From positions 186,001 through 250,000 of the forward strand of contig PCXY01000004.1 in assembly GCA_002762785.1 (NCBI GenBank): 64,000 nucleotides of DNA, in the 5' to 3' direction. Source of the stretch: Candidatus Woesearchaeota archaeon CG10_big_fil_rev_8_21_14_0_10_45_16. Its GTDB lineage: Archaea > Nanobdellota > Nanobdellia > Woesearchaeales > GW2011-AR9. Positions 16,400 to 25,635 of this stretch are shown here, piece by piece; within the stretch, counting starts at the first letter, position 1; every line of letters begins with the position of its first letter. The notes below the pieces were generated by a model. That model searched no databases, had not been told where the DNA came from, and saw only the letters and a program-made list of their open reading frames with translations. The position numbers and the translations under genes are program-made.

Positions 16400-16933
16400 A
16401 TGTCTCAAGAGATCGTTACCATTTTCGACGGGGGATTATCTTTCGTCGCTGGCATGAACTATAGTCCTGAACGTCTGGTTCTTAAAGTATCACATGGCGA
16501 TACACCATATGTGCTCAAAGCCTTTCCTTCTGATAACCCTTATTTCAACGAGCACATTGATGGAGAAGTAAGAGCGTTAACGATTGCCCAAAGTCTCGAT
16601 GGGATAACAAAGCTTGTCAATGATTACGGTTCTCAGGGCGGTTTTAGAGCCATCCTGAAGGAATACCGTCAGGGGCAGGATCTTTATCAACGAGGACCAG
16701 TTGCAATCTCCTCCTCACTACAACAGCGATTGAGAGATACTGTCGCAAAACTTCATAAGTTTAGTTTATGTGATCTGGACATCAGTCCCAAGAATGTTGT
16801 GATCACACCAGATGATGAAGACGCAGTTCTGATTGACTTGGGATCTGCTAAACATCGATCGGTCGTTTCAAGAGATGGTTTTCAGTTAGGGAAAGCTAAA
16901 GACCGAGCGTATTTAGAGGGGTTGTTCACTTAA
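16400..16933 (+). CDS. Minimal protein-kinase-fold protein
   Basis: At 177 residues this is a compact kinase-like fold, related in style to RIO/APH kinases. Visible are VLK (Lys40), a helix-C Glu (Glu56, GEVRAL), the catalytic loop LDISPKN (Asp127, Asn132) and the DFG-equivalent IDLGSA (Asp146). There is almost no C-lobe beyond that. All key residues are present, so it could be active, for example on a small molecule. A catalytically altered paralogue of the same size lies at 19735-20274. Confidence 0.7.
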   Translation: MSQEIVTIFDGGLSFVAGMNYSPERLVLKVSHGDTPYVLKAFPSDNPYFNEHIDGEVRALTIAQSLDGITKLVNDYGSQGGFRAILKEYRQGQDLYQRGPVAISSSLQQRLRDTVAKLHKFSLCDLDISPKNVVITPDDEDAVLIDLGSAKHRSVVSRDGFQLGKAKDRAYLEGLFT

Positions 16934-16999
16934 AGCCAGAGCCTCTACCATCTAAAGATTTTTATAATGTTCCGATCTCTCGTTTCTTGGTGATGAGCT

Positions 17000-17911
17000 A
17001 TGGATACTGATCTAAGCGGCCTTTATACGGCTTTAGTAACTCCTTTTGATAAAGATGGCGAGGTGAATTATGATGTTCTAGGCAGGCTCATCGACCGGCA
17101 GATAGCTGCTGCAGTTGATGGTATCGTCCCTTGCGGTACGACTGGTGAGACACCGACGTTATCTGTGGAAGAACAGCGTGATATTGTTGCCTATGCTATT
17201 GAACGCGTAAGAGGCACTGACACAAAAGTCATCCCTGGCACTGGTTCCAATGATACTAAGAAAGCAGTGGTTATGACTAAATCCGCGCATGATGCCGGAG
17301 CTTCTGCCATGCTGGTAGTTACGCCTTATTATAATAAGCCCACTCAGGAAGGTCTCTTTCGTTATTTCAGTGAAGTTGCTGGAGCTACTGACAGACCGAT
17401 CATCGCTTACAACGTTCCCGGCCGTACGGGTGTCAATCTTCTGCCGGAAACGTTAGAACGGATCGCTGACGCTAATCCTCATGTTATCGCTGTCAAAGAA
17501 GCATCTGGCGATGTCGTCCAGATAGGAGACATCATCAGCCGTTTTAATGGAAGACCGTTCTACGTCCTGAGCGGCGATGATGCTAAAACGCTGCTTGTCA
17601 TACGAAGAGGCGGTCATGGGGTCATCTCTGTCGCCAGCAATGTTATTCCTGAAGAAATGAATGACCTGGTTGAAAATGCTTTAACAGAGAATTATAATCT
17701 TGCAGAGGATAACCATAACAGATTATCACCACTATTTGATGCTTTATTCATTGAGAGCAATCCCATCCCGGTCAAGCATGCTCTTAACTATCTTGGACAC
17801 AATGTCGGCGGACTGCGTTCACCGTTATGTGAGATGGATCCAGACAATGCTAGAAAACTGGAAGAAGTTCTGAAAAACCTGAACCTACCCAGAGCCGACC
17901 AGGAAGTTTAA
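17000..17911 (+). CDS. dapA: 4-hydroxy-tetrahydrodipicolinate synthase-like aldolase
   Basis: DapA condenses pyruvate with aspartate semialdehyde in lysine biosynthesis. The GTTGE motif (46-50), Tyr137 (YNVPGRTG) and the Schiff-base Lys166 (AVKEASG) are all present; length 303 is normal. A TATA-like box (about 16959-16967) and a GGTGAT Shine-Dalgarno before the ATG are seen. No other lysine genes are nearby, so a related pyruvate aldolase activity cannot be excluded. Confidence 0.88.
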   Translation: MDTDLSGLYTALVTPFDKDGEVNYDVLGRLIDRQIAAAVDGIVPCGTTGETPTLSVEEQRDIVAYAIERVRGTDTKVIPGTGSNDTKKAVVMTKSAHDAGASAMLVVTPYYNKPTQEGLFRYFSEVAGATDRPIIAYNVPGRTGVNLLPETLERIADANPHVIAVKEASGDVVQIGDIISRFNGRPFYVLSGDDAKTLLVIRRGGHGVISVASNVIPEEMNDLVENALTENYNLAEDNHNRLSPLFDALFIESNPIPVKHALNYLGHNVGGLRSPLCEMDPDNARKLEEVLKNLNLPRADQEV

Positions 17912-17961
17912 CACTTCTTAGTGGTAAATTATTTAAAGCCCTCTCTTTTTTGCTGTTTGAT

Positions 17962-19245
17962 ATGACTAAATTTACTTTAACAGCTTTGGTACTGGCGGCC
18001 TTGCCTTCCATCTCGCAAGCGCGTCAACCACCGGAACGAGAGATACAACTGCCTGTCCCTCTCACCTGCGAAGACGACAGCTGTCTGCCGTATGTTGTAG
18101 GAACAGCTCTTGGTGATGTTTATGCTTTGACTGGGGCTGTTTTTGATAGGACTGAGACGCCCACTTCGCTTTCTCGATTTGGAATGGTTCTTGCTTTAGG
18201 AACCGTCAATGGTTACTTTACCGGATCTGCTCATGAGTTTGTGCATGGCATTGAGGATGACAATAAACAGCTTGGCTTTAACGGTTTTGGAGGAATTTTT
18301 TTGGACTATCGGGGCTCTCCTTCTGAAGACTATCTCATCAATGAGGTTATTACCAGAAGTTCCAGGTCATTGATCTTTCAGGATGGTCTTGCAAGGGGAC
18401 TTCTTAGATATGCCGTTGCTGAACCTAAAGACATTGATGATGCTATAAATTTCCTGACAAATGCTTTGTCCTCACCGATATACTCTGCTTTTTGTCTTGT
18501 CAATGGTCTTGATCTGGAGATCAAAAACTACAAAGATCTTGATCGGGGCTTAAGGAGTACCTGTGATGTTAAAGGTTGGGAGACAGGGATAAACATGAAG
18601 TACAGCGAACCAGAACTGGTCATCCCAAACGGCATAGTTCTCTTTAACGAGTATGACCTGTTTCATGTTGCTGATGCGGAGCAGGCGGCTGCTTTAGACC
18701 TTGCTCTTGCCTCTGCTAATCTTGAGACGATCAATGCCGTCCTGGAGATCATCGATTACGTCAGGACTAGCGACCGAAGTTATCATCCGCTCTTGTTCAA
18801 TGTGGGTGGTGTTGAATTCACTCCGCCATATTTCAGCTTTGACTTCACACCGCATGGTGCAGCTGTCCGCGGCGGCGTTGTCTTTAAAGTAGCTGAAGGA
18901 ACGACGGCTACGCTTGACATCATGTCAACTCCTGATGCGCTTGATTTCAAGCTCGGTCCTGGTCATGCTCACCGGCAAGGTCTCTCTGTCGATGGTATTC
19001 CACTGTACGAAGGGAGTTTCTCCGTCAAGGGCAGTGTTTCCGCGGCGATTTCCGAATACCTGCCAGGCAGCGGCAACTCTGATCACGTCGGCTATGAGCT
19101 AGAGGCAGAAGTAAAAGTTGATGTTGGCGATTTTTCCATAGTTCCTGAAGTAACAGTTTCACAGAACGACTTGCCTTATTCAGTTCTTACTTATGATCCC
19201 GGTCTTGCGGTCAATCCCTTCCTGACTTTTGGCTACAAACTATAG
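17962..19245 (+). CDS. Secreted protein with HExxH motif and beta-rich C-terminal half
   Basis: I do not recognise this family. ATG 17962 gives a signal peptide (ending ...SISQA) and sits about 26 bases after a TATA-like box. The N-terminal half is helical and contains HEFVH (SAHEFVHGI), a possible zinc-metalloprotease site, within an otherwise hydrophobic helix. The C-terminal half (about 280-427) alternates polar and non-polar residues in beta-strand fashion (VRGGVVFKVAEGTTATLDI, GYELEAEVKVDV) and ends LTFGYKL, recalling beta-barrel or adhesin-like domains. Archaea generally lack an outer membrane, so a surface enzyme is more likely than a porin. Confidence 0.65.
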   Translation: MTKFTLTALVLAALPSISQARQPPEREIQLPVPLTCEDDSCLPYVVGTALGDVYALTGAVFDRTETPTSLSRFGMVLALGTVNGYFTGSAHEFVHGIEDDNKQLGFNGFGGIFLDYRGSPSEDYLINEVITRSSRSLIFQDGLARGLLRYAVAEPKDIDDAINFLTNALSSPIYSAFCLVNGLDLEIKNYKDLDRGLRSTCDVKGWETGINMKYSEPELVIPNGIVLFNEYDLFHVADAEQAAALDLALASANLETINAVLEIIDYVRTSDRSYHPLLFNVGGVEFTPPYFSFDFTPHGAAVRGGVVFKVAEGTTATLDIMSTPDALDFKLGPGHAHRQGLSVDGIPLYEGSFSVKGSVSAAISEYLPGSGNSDHVGYELEAEVKVDVGDFSIVPEVTVSQNDLPYSVLTYDPGLAVNPFLTFGYKL

Positions 19246-19282
19246 AAACAAATAAAAATAAACTTTTCAGAAAACAGAAAAG

Positions 19283-19702
19283 ATGGGGGAACTGTTATAT
19301 TTTCTAGAAAAGCCTCATAGAAGATTAGAAGCTAAAGTAGGGGGTGGTGTCCTAACCGTCGGACAACTGACCGTCCAGCTTTATGGCCTAGAAGAGATCC
19401 CTGAGTCAGACTTTCATCCTTTTGAAGATGGTTATACTCTTTCAATGGATGCTTCAGTCATCCGGATCATCAATGGTTCAAGAGATGATATAACCAAAGC
19501 TCTTGCCGGGCTGCACCGATTTGTTTCTCGTACTCGCGGGAAAGCTATCGTAGTCGTAAAGCATGGATATGTTGGTCTTGATGTTCTTATGGACGATGGT
19601 TTCGAACCTATCGGAGAGATCGATAACTTATCGGACCGGCTTTTGGTCTTAGAGAAAGATTATGCCTCTATTGTAGCCCCCCTGGTAAATTACAAACGGT
19701 AA
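19283..19702 (+). CDS. Hypothetical protein
   Basis: This is a 139-residue soluble protein I cannot assign. The C-terminal part (HRFVSRTRGKAIVVVKHGY, LMDDGFEPIGEI) has the layout of the end of a GNAT fold, but the acetyl-CoA loop is not seen. It lies between the HExxH protein and the second mini-kinase, all on the same strand. Confidence 0.6.
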   Translation: MGELLYFLEKPHRRLEAKVGGGVLTVGQLTVQLYGLEEIPESDFHPFEDGYTLSMDASVIRIINGSRDDITKALAGLHRFVSRTRGKAIVVVKHGYVGLDVLMDDGFEPIGEIDNLSDRLLVLEKDYASIVAPLVNYKR

Positions 19703-19734
19703 TCTTATAAATAACCGGCAGAAAATTTCAACCC

Positions 19735-20274
19735 ATGCAAACTTATCATGAAGTTGTAGAAGAGATCAATCCAGCTTTAGTTCTCGTGGGAAGTCTGAGT
19801 TCTCCTCAGTCCTCTACTCCGGCCTATAAAGTGATGGGTCCTGAGGGCGCTTTAGTCCTAAAAGTTTTTCCCGAAATTGAGATGCCGCAATTGCGTCGTT
19901 GGGCCAATTTTCATAGAGATATTGAAGGGCACCATAATGTTCTTGACGGCAATAAATTACCGGGTTTGGCCGGGATCATCGGAATCTACCAATCTTCTGA
20001 GCAATGTGTTCTTCTGAGGCCATATGTTTATGGTACAATGATTGAAAGGTCAGCCCTTCCGAATCTTCGGGATGATCTTGAAAAAACTATTGGGGTGATC
20101 CATGAAGCTGGTTTCTCCGGCATTACACTCTCTCGTCGGAATATCATTGTCGGTCCTGCTCAAGATGATGCTACTTTAGTAGACCTTGACTATACCTACA
20201 CTAAGGGCATGAAAAGTTTCAACGCTGGAAAAGTAAGGGACAAGATTTCTATCAATAGGCTATTCTCAAAATAA
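19735..20274 (+). CDS. Kinase-fold protein with altered catalytic loop (pseudokinase)
   Basis: This 179-residue protein is a paralogue of the 16400-16933 mini-kinase. The Lys strand (LVLKVF, Lys43), Glu64, Asn136 (SRRNIIV) and the metal-binding Asp150 (LVDLDY) are kept, but the catalytic Asp position holds Thr131 (GITLSRRN). It probably binds nucleotide without normal phosphotransfer, perhaps regulating its active relative. Confidence 0.6.
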   Translation: MQTYHEVVEEINPALVLVGSLSSPQSSTPAYKVMGPEGALVLKVFPEIEMPQLRRWANFHRDIEGHHNVLDGNKLPGLAGIIGIYQSSEQCVLLRPYVYGTMIERSALPNLRDDLEKTIGVIHEAGFSGITLSRRNIIVGPAQDDATLVDLDYTYTKGMKSFNAGKVRDKISINRLFSK

Positions 20275-20307
20275 ATCTTTAAAAAGAGAAGCGCTCTGAA
20301 AGCCTGC

Positions 20308-21606
20308 ATGACTTCATTTTACATCGAGACGTACGGCTGTTCGCACAATTTTTCAGATTCAGATTCAGAGAGGATGGCTGGGCTGTTGAAAGAAGCTAGG
20401 TTTGAGCATAAAGAAAGCCTGGAAGATGCCGACATCATCGTCTTCAACACCTGCACCGTGGAAGGTCCTACGGCTGACGCTTTCTTCACCAGGTTAGAGA
20501 GCATAAAGAAAGAACATCCCTATAAGCTGATCATCATCACCGGCTGCATCCCGCAGACCGATCCTGAACGGCTTAAAGGCTTTGCTCTCGTCGGCACCAA
20601 AGCTATCCACTGCATCGTAGAAGTAGTGGAAGAAGCTCTCAACAATAATACTGTCCAGATGCTGGAGGCTGGAGAGATGCCGCCGTTAGACCTGCCCAAA
20701 GTAAGGAAAAATCCTATCGTGGAGATAATCCCTCTCAATCTTGGCTGCTTAAACGCCTGTACTTTCTGTAAGACTAAATCAGCTAGAGGTAATCTTACCT
20801 CGTACCCAACGGAAGAGATCATTAACTTGGCTAAAAGATCGGTGAAAGAAGGTGTCAAAGAGATCTGGTTGACTTCTCAGGATACCATGTGCTACGGTTT
20901 TGACATCAAGACCAACTTAGCTGAACTGCTCCAGAAGCTGGTAGAGATTCCCGGAGATTTCAAGATTCGTGTTGGTATGGGCAATCCGGTCCATCTGCTT
21001 AAGATAAAAGATGAGCTGATACCGTTGTTCAACCATCCAAAAGTGTTTAAGTTCATCCATCTGCCGATGCAGGCCGGCAGCGACAAAGTCTTGAGAGATA
21101 TGCAAAGAGGAAACACTACTGATGAATTCCTCAACTTGGTAAAACGTGTCAAAGAAGAAATCCCTCACATCACTCTGGCAACTGACATCATCGTCGGCTT
21201 TCCTACGGAAACTGAGGATGACTTCTGGCAGACACTGGAAGTGGTCCGCAAGACTTCTCCCGACATAATCAGCATGAGCCGTTTCTGGCCGCAGCCGAAA
21301 ACTCCTGCCGCTGAGATGGAACCTATCCCTTTGGAAGAGATGAAAAGGCGAACTAAAGTGCTGATGGATATTTTCCATAACATCTCTACCCTCCAGAACG
21401 AACGCTGGCTTGGTTGGCAGGGAGAGATATTGATAGATGAGAAAGGAACGCAGGAAAATCAATGGATCGGCCGCAACGAAGCGTATAAACAAGTGCTGGT
21501 CGATGGCAATTTCTCTTTAGGCCAGAAAGTCAAGGTGCGGATAGACAAGACCACTACTTTCGATCTAAAGGGGAAGGTGTTAGATCAACCTCCGCAATCT
21601 TCTTAA
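20308..21606 (+). CDS. tRNA threonylcarbamoyladenosine methylthiotransferase (CDKAL1/MtaB family)
   Basis: This radical SAM enzyme adds a methylthio group to t6A37 in tRNA. The UPF0004 domain carries Cys11, Cys49 and Cys80 for the auxiliary cluster. The radical SAM cluster is C147, C151, C154 (NLGCLNACTFCKTK), and a TRAM-like beta domain lies at the C-terminus (about 365-430). At 432 residues it fits the archaeal e-CDKAL1 group. Its substrate modification t6A would be made with Kae1, also in this window. Confidence 0.9.
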   Translation: MTSFYIETYGCSHNFSDSDSERMAGLLKEARFEHKESLEDADIIVFNTCTVEGPTADAFFTRLESIKKEHPYKLIIITGCIPQTDPERLKGFALVGTKAIHCIVEVVEEALNNNTVQMLEAGEMPPLDLPKVRKNPIVEIIPLNLGCLNACTFCKTKSARGNLTSYPTEEIINLAKRSVKEGVKEIWLTSQDTMCYGFDIKTNLAELLQKLVEIPGDFKIRVGMGNPVHLLKIKDELIPLFNHPKVFKFIHLPMQAGSDKVLRDMQRGNTTDEFLNLVKRVKEEIPHITLATDIIVGFPTETEDDFWQTLEVVRKTSPDIISMSRFWPQPKTPAAEMEPIPLEEMKRRTKVLMDIFHNISTLQNERWLGWQGEILIDEKGTQENQWIGRNEAYKQVLVDGNFSLGQKVKVRIDKTTTFDLKGKVLDQPPQSS

Positions 21607-21629
21607 ACTTGCTTTGATTACTTCCTGAC

Positions 21630-21947
21630 ATGAAACCTGTCTTTGTTGTAAATATCGCTTTACTGCTGGTGGCGACCGTTCTGCTTATGGTTAACGTCTC
21701 GCCGGCTTTTACCGGGGGAAGCATCACTTCTCTTGAAAATTCTGACGCAACTTGCGCTTATTCAGAAGACGGTGTCCTGGCCACCCTGCCGAAAGAACAG
21801 TGCTGCTACGAAGCGGTTAAACAGTATGCCTGCGAAAAGGATGATGGTGGATACAGATGTTATGCCTCTCCGGAATCTTCGCGGTTTCTCGTCTTAGATC
21901 AAGACATGATGACCTTATGCCAGAAGAGGGGATACGATGTGGGATAG
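21630..21947 (+). CDS. Small secreted or membrane-anchored cysteine-containing protein
   Basis: The 105-residue protein starts with a hydrophobic N-terminal helix (signal peptide or anchor, 6-24), followed by a short domain with six cysteines (CAYSEDG, QCCYEA, YACEK, YRCY, LCQK), suggesting disulfides outside the cell. It overlaps the GH3 gene by 11 bases, so the two are co-expressed. Function unknown. Confidence 0.65.
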   Translation: MKPVFVVNIALLLVATVLLMVNVSPAFTGGSITSLENSDATCAYSEDGVLATLPKEQCCYEAVKQYACEKDDGGYRCYASPESSRFLVLDQDMMTLCQKRGYDVG

Positions 21948-23013
21948 CTGGAAGACGACAAAAGTGCTGTTGATCCTCATATTGGTGCTTTCTTTAGTCA
22001 CCCTGCGTGGTCAGCTTCCTCTTCAGGTGGACGAACCTTCTAATGTTGTCATCGACGAAAATGTTATTTCCCTGCAGTCACTTACTCTAAAACAGAAGAT
22101 CGCGCAGATGATTCTAGTATATGGAAAAGATAGTAACGCCGAACTCTATCAAAAGATGCTAATCGGTGGCGTGTATCTGGGAGCGAAAAGACAGGAAGCT
22201 GATTTCAATGATGCTGTTTCCTCATTTCAGGAGAAAGCGACCATCCCTCTCTTGGTAGCAGTCGACCTGGAAGGCTGTCTTAATCCATTTGAAAATTTTG
22301 CTCAATTTCCCTCATTGGCTGAGATAAACACATCTGATGAGGCCTATGCCGTCGGAAAAAGAGAGGGCGAACTGCTCTCTTCTCTGCGCATAAATGTTAA
22401 TCTTGCTCCGGTGCTTGACCTGAAAGATGATATCCTGCATTGCCGCAGCTTCTCAGGAAGCACCGAAGAAGTTTCTGAAAAAGGGGCAAGATACCTGGCT
22501 GGGTTGCAGGAACAAGAGGTGCTGGCTGTCGGCAAACATTACCCTGGGAAAACGCTCAGTGTCGATGATTCCCACAAGACCATCGTTTCTGCCACTATTG
22601 GAGAGGATGATCTGGTCCCTTTCAAAGAAGCGATGACTAATGATGTCTCTGGTATCATGGTATCTCACGTCATCTCCTCAGGAGCTGTCGATTCAGAAGG
22701 CAGGCCTTCCGGTGTCTCTCCAGCAGTCGTATCGTCATTACGTCAGCAGTTTTCTGGGCTGATCTTCAGCGATGAGGTAGGTATGCTGGGTTTGGCTGGT
22801 TTCTACAAGCCGGCGGAAGTCAATATCATGTACGTCGACCTGGTCAAGGCCGGCCACGATCTTATCCTCAATTTTGATAGGGATCCTAAGAATATCTATC
22901 GCATGATTAGAGCCGTTGAGAAAGCTGTAGAGAACGGTGAAATCTCGGAAGAGAGGATCGATAGTTCTGTACGGAGGATTCTTACGGCTAAAGGGATGAC
23001 TGTGGTGGAGTAG
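21937..23013 (+). CDS. Glycoside hydrolase family 3 (NagZ-like), membrane-anchored
   Basis: A single N-terminal membrane helix (about 8-25) is followed by the GH3 N-terminal barrel. NagZ-type motifs are kept: NVNLAPVLDL, the His-containing loop GKHYPGKTLSVDDSH and FSDEVGM, where the Asp is the nucleophile. At 358 residues it is the one-domain beta-N-acetylhexosaminidase form. The likely substrate is an extracellular N-acetylhexosamine glycan. The organism shows no peptidoglycan genes here, so it may act on host or neighbour cell walls or on its own glycans. Confidence 0.85.
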   Translation: MWDSWKTTKVLLILILVLSLVTLRGQLPLQVDEPSNVVIDENVISLQSLTLKQKIAQMILVYGKDSNAELYQKMLIGGVYLGAKRQEADFNDAVSSFQEKATIPLLVAVDLEGCLNPFENFAQFPSLAEINTSDEAYAVGKREGELLSSLRINVNLAPVLDLKDDILHCRSFSGSTEEVSEKGARYLAGLQEQEVLAVGKHYPGKTLSVDDSHKTIVSATIGEDDLVPFKEAMTNDVSGIMVSHVISSGAVDSEGRPSGVSPAVVSSLRQQFSGLIFSDEVGMLGLAGFYKPAEVNIMYVDLVKAGHDLILNFDRDPKNIYRMIRAVEKAVENGEISEERIDSSVRRILTAKGMTVVE

Positions 23014-23048
23014 AAATTCTTAAAAACCCTTTCTTTATTCCTGCTGGT

Positions 23049-24824
23049 ATGGATCCGGCAACCCTGCGTGAAAAGTACTTCGAGTTTTTTAAATCTAAGA
23101 ACCATGCTTTGATCCCTTCAGCTTCCCTTGTTCCGTTGAACGACCCTTCCGTCTTGTTCACCACGGCCGGCATGCAGCCTTTGGTACCTTATTTATTAGG
23201 ACAGAAACATCCTGCTGGGAAACGGCTGGTCAACGTCCAAAAATGCCTCCGCACCGGAGATGTGGAAAATATCGGCGACAACACCCATCATACGTTCTTC
23301 CAGATGCTCGGCAACTGGTCTCTGGGTGATTATTTCAAGAAGGAAGCTATCGAATGGAGCTTTGAGTTCCTTACCTCTAAAAAATGGTTGGGCATACCAA
23401 AAGAGATGCTGGCCGTAACCGTCTATAAAGGTGATGAGGTTGTTCCTGTTGACAAAGAAGCTGTAGCCTTGTGGCAGGGATTAGGGATCGCTAAAGAGAG
23501 AATAGCTTATTGCGGCAGCGACAATTTCTGGTCAGCCGGTGAAACCGGTCCCTGCGGCCCCTGTACGGAGATGTTCTACTGGACGGGCGATGAGAAAGTT
23601 CCTGTGAAGTTTGATCCTGATGATAACCGCTGGGTAGAGATCTGGAATGATGTGTTCATGACGTATAATAAAGCTAAAGATGGTTCTTTGTCTCATCTAT
23701 CCCAGAAAAATGTCGACACCGGCATGGGCTTTGAAAGGGCCGTCACTGTGCTGGCAGGTGAGAAAAGCGCCTACGAGACAGCGTTGTTCAAGCCGATCAT
23801 CAAAGCGGTCGAGAAACTCAGCGGCAAAAAATATTCAGAGCATAAGAAAGCGATGCGTATCATCGCCGACCATCTTCGGGCAGCGGTTTTTATCATCGGT
23901 GACGAGAACTCCGTCATCCCTTCCAACGTCGATCGCGGCTATGTCCTCAGAAGACTCATCCGAAGAGCCATCCGTTACGGCAAACAACTAGGCATCGAAG
24001 ATCCGTTTACTTCCAAAGTCGCTGAAACTATCATCAAAGAATACTCTTCTTTCTATAACGAACTAATGAAAAATAAGAGCACCATCCTCAGCGAACTGCA
24101 ATTGGAAGAAGACCGTTTTGCCGCTACCCTTGAGAAAGGTCTCCGCCTCTTCGAGAAGCTGGCTGCGGAAGCCGAGATGATTTCCGGCAAGGACGCTTTC
24201 CTGTTATTCCAGAGCTACGGTTTCCCGCTGGAGATGACTCAGGAGCTGGCTCTGGAGAACGATATCTCTGTCGATGAAGAAGGTTTCAAAGAGGAATATG
24301 AAAAACATCAAGAACTTTCCCGAACAGCCTCTGCCGGCAAGTTTAAAGGTGGTCTGAGCGATCATTCTCCTGAAACCACCAGGTTGCATACTGCCACTCA
24401 TCTTCTTAATGAAGCTCTTAGAAAAGTAGTTTCTTCTGAAATAAAACAACGGGGCAGTAACATCACTCCTGAAAGACTGCGTTTTGATTTCTCCTTTGAC
24501 CGGAAACTGACTCCTGAAGAAGTTAAGAAAGTTGAGGAAGAGGTCAATCGGGTCATCAAAGAAGAGATGCCGGTCCGTCGGGAAGAGATGTCTAAGGATG
24601 AGGCTATCAAGATCGGCGCCCAGATGGAGTTCGGCGCTAAGTATCCTGACAAAGTATCGGTCTATTTCGTCGGCGATTATTCTAAAGAGTTCTGCGGCGG
24701 TCCTCATGTCCACAATACCAAAGAGATCATCGGTATCAAGATCACCAAAGAAGAATCCTCGTCTGCTGGTGTCCGCAGGATCAAAGCCGTGCTTGTCCAT
24801 ACGCACCATGACAGCAGGGAATAG
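23049..24824 (+). CDS. alaS: Alanyl-tRNA synthetase, short form without C-Ala
   Basis: It charges tRNA-Ala. The 591 residues include the class II catalytic core (LFTTAGMQPLVPYLLGQKHPAG; RTGDVENIGDNTHHTFFQMLGNWSLGDYF), the tRNA-recognition region and the editing domain with zinc ligands HTATH and CGGPH. The protein stops right after the editing domain, so the C-terminal dimerisation (C-Ala/DHHA1) domain of the usual 870-900-residue enzyme is missing. The core reads as bacterial type. A natural short form is likelier than a frameshift because 24825-24964 shows no continuation. Confidence 0.93.
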   Translation: MDPATLREKYFEFFKSKNHALIPSASLVPLNDPSVLFTTAGMQPLVPYLLGQKHPAGKRLVNVQKCLRTGDVENIGDNTHHTFFQMLGNWSLGDYFKKEAIEWSFEFLTSKKWLGIPKEMLAVTVYKGDEVVPVDKEAVALWQGLGIAKERIAYCGSDNFWSAGETGPCGPCTEMFYWTGDEKVPVKFDPDDNRWVEIWNDVFMTYNKAKDGSLSHLSQKNVDTGMGFERAVTVLAGEKSAYETALFKPIIKAVEKLSGKKYSEHKKAMRIIADHLRAAVFIIGDENSVIPSNVDRGYVLRRLIRRAIRYGKQLGIEDPFTSKVAETIIKEYSSFYNELMKNKSTILSELQLEEDRFAATLEKGLRLFEKLAAEAEMISGKDAFLLFQSYGFPLEMTQELALENDISVDEEGFKEEYEKHQELSRTASAGKFKGGLSDHSPETTRLHTATHLLNEALRKVVSSEIKQRGSNITPERLRFDFSFDRKLTPEEVKKVEEEVNRVIKEEMPVRREEMSKDEAIKIGAQMEFGAKYPDKVSVYFVGDYSKEFCGGPHVHNTKEIIGIKITKEESSSAGVRRIKAVLVHTHHDSRE

Positions 24825-24849
24825 ATGACGGCTAAAAGCAATTGAGAGC

Positions 24850-24880
24850 CGAAGATAATTGACGGTCGAAGATAATTGAC
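24850..24880. repeat. Two 14-bp direct repeats with 17-bp period
   Basis: CGAAGATAATTGAC occurs at 24850-24863 and 24867-24880 in the 140-base gap after alaS. A partial relative (CAATTGAGAGC) precedes it. No gene is visible in this gap; the downstream gene has a TATA-like TTTTAAAATAG about 25 bases before its start. Confidence 0.75.
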
Positions 24881-24964
24881 AGCGGAGACTTTGGCAGCAG
24901 AAATTAAGTGGCAGTAGATAAAAACTAGGTAATCCTTTTAAAATAGTCCATTTTTGCGGGAGTT

Positions 24965-25603
24965 ATGTTACTACAAGTGATGTTACCGCACCATTACAAG
25001 ATGGTTTATGGTGGCGTTAATGGTCATTCCCGCCAGGCATTGGTGATGGGGCCGATCCCAGCAAATGGGGAACGTGATAAAAGTGTCTCCCAGTTGGTTG
25101 AACGGGGCTTAATATATGAAGCGGGAGTTCTGGTCCTGAAAGAGTATCGACCGGAAGTCGAGCGCATTAATCCTTTGGCTGCATTTATCCGATCTCAGGC
25201 ATTCCAGGGTGACCCGGCGTTCTCTTTCATGTCTGATCGAAGGATTACTTCTGTTTGCATTACAGATGACGGTCTGCCCCTTGACGATGCTCCTCCTGAG
25301 GGTGTTTCAAAGCAGAGATGGAATTTTTATAAGTCAAAATACCTTTGTCGCGCAAAACAGCGGGTATTGGTCGGAGACGACGACCGGACGATATTTATCG
25401 GGGGTCTTCTTGAAGATGCTCTGTCTAAAGCGATGCTGGATTTTAAAGTAAATTTTCCAAATACGAAAGTGGCCTATGTCCCTGACTTGTGTGTTTCCAG
25501 AGGTGAATCTATTAAAATTAAAGCCGTCGATACTCTTTCTCATTATGGTGTTGAAGCATTGACTCTAGAGGAAGCGTTGATATATATTGAAACCTCTGCG
25601 TGA
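24965..25603 (+). CDS. Isochorismatase/nicotinamidase-like protein lacking the catalytic Cys
   Basis: The C-terminal half (about 138-210: RTIFIGGLLEDALSKAMLDF ... VAYVPDLCVSRGESIKIKAVDTL ... VEALTLEEAL) follows the isochorismatase-hydrolase layout, where a strand is followed by the nucleophile-bearing helix. The usual Cys in that helix is replaced (LLEDALSK), so hydrolysis by the standard mechanism is unlikely. The N-terminal half is less clear. Assignment is by fold pattern only. Confidence 0.5.
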   Translation: MLLQVMLPHHYKMVYGGVNGHSRQALVMGPIPANGERDKSVSQLVERGLIYEAGVLVLKEYRPEVERINPLAAFIRSQAFQGDPAFSFMSDRRITSVCITDDGLPLDDAPPEGVSKQRWNFYKSKYLCRAKQRVLVGDDDRTIFIGGLLEDALSKAMLDFKVNFPNTKVAYVPDLCVSRGESIKIKAVDTLSHYGVEALTLEEALIYIETSA

Positions 25604-25635
25604 GATTTATAAGTTCCAGCTGATTCTCTTATAAG

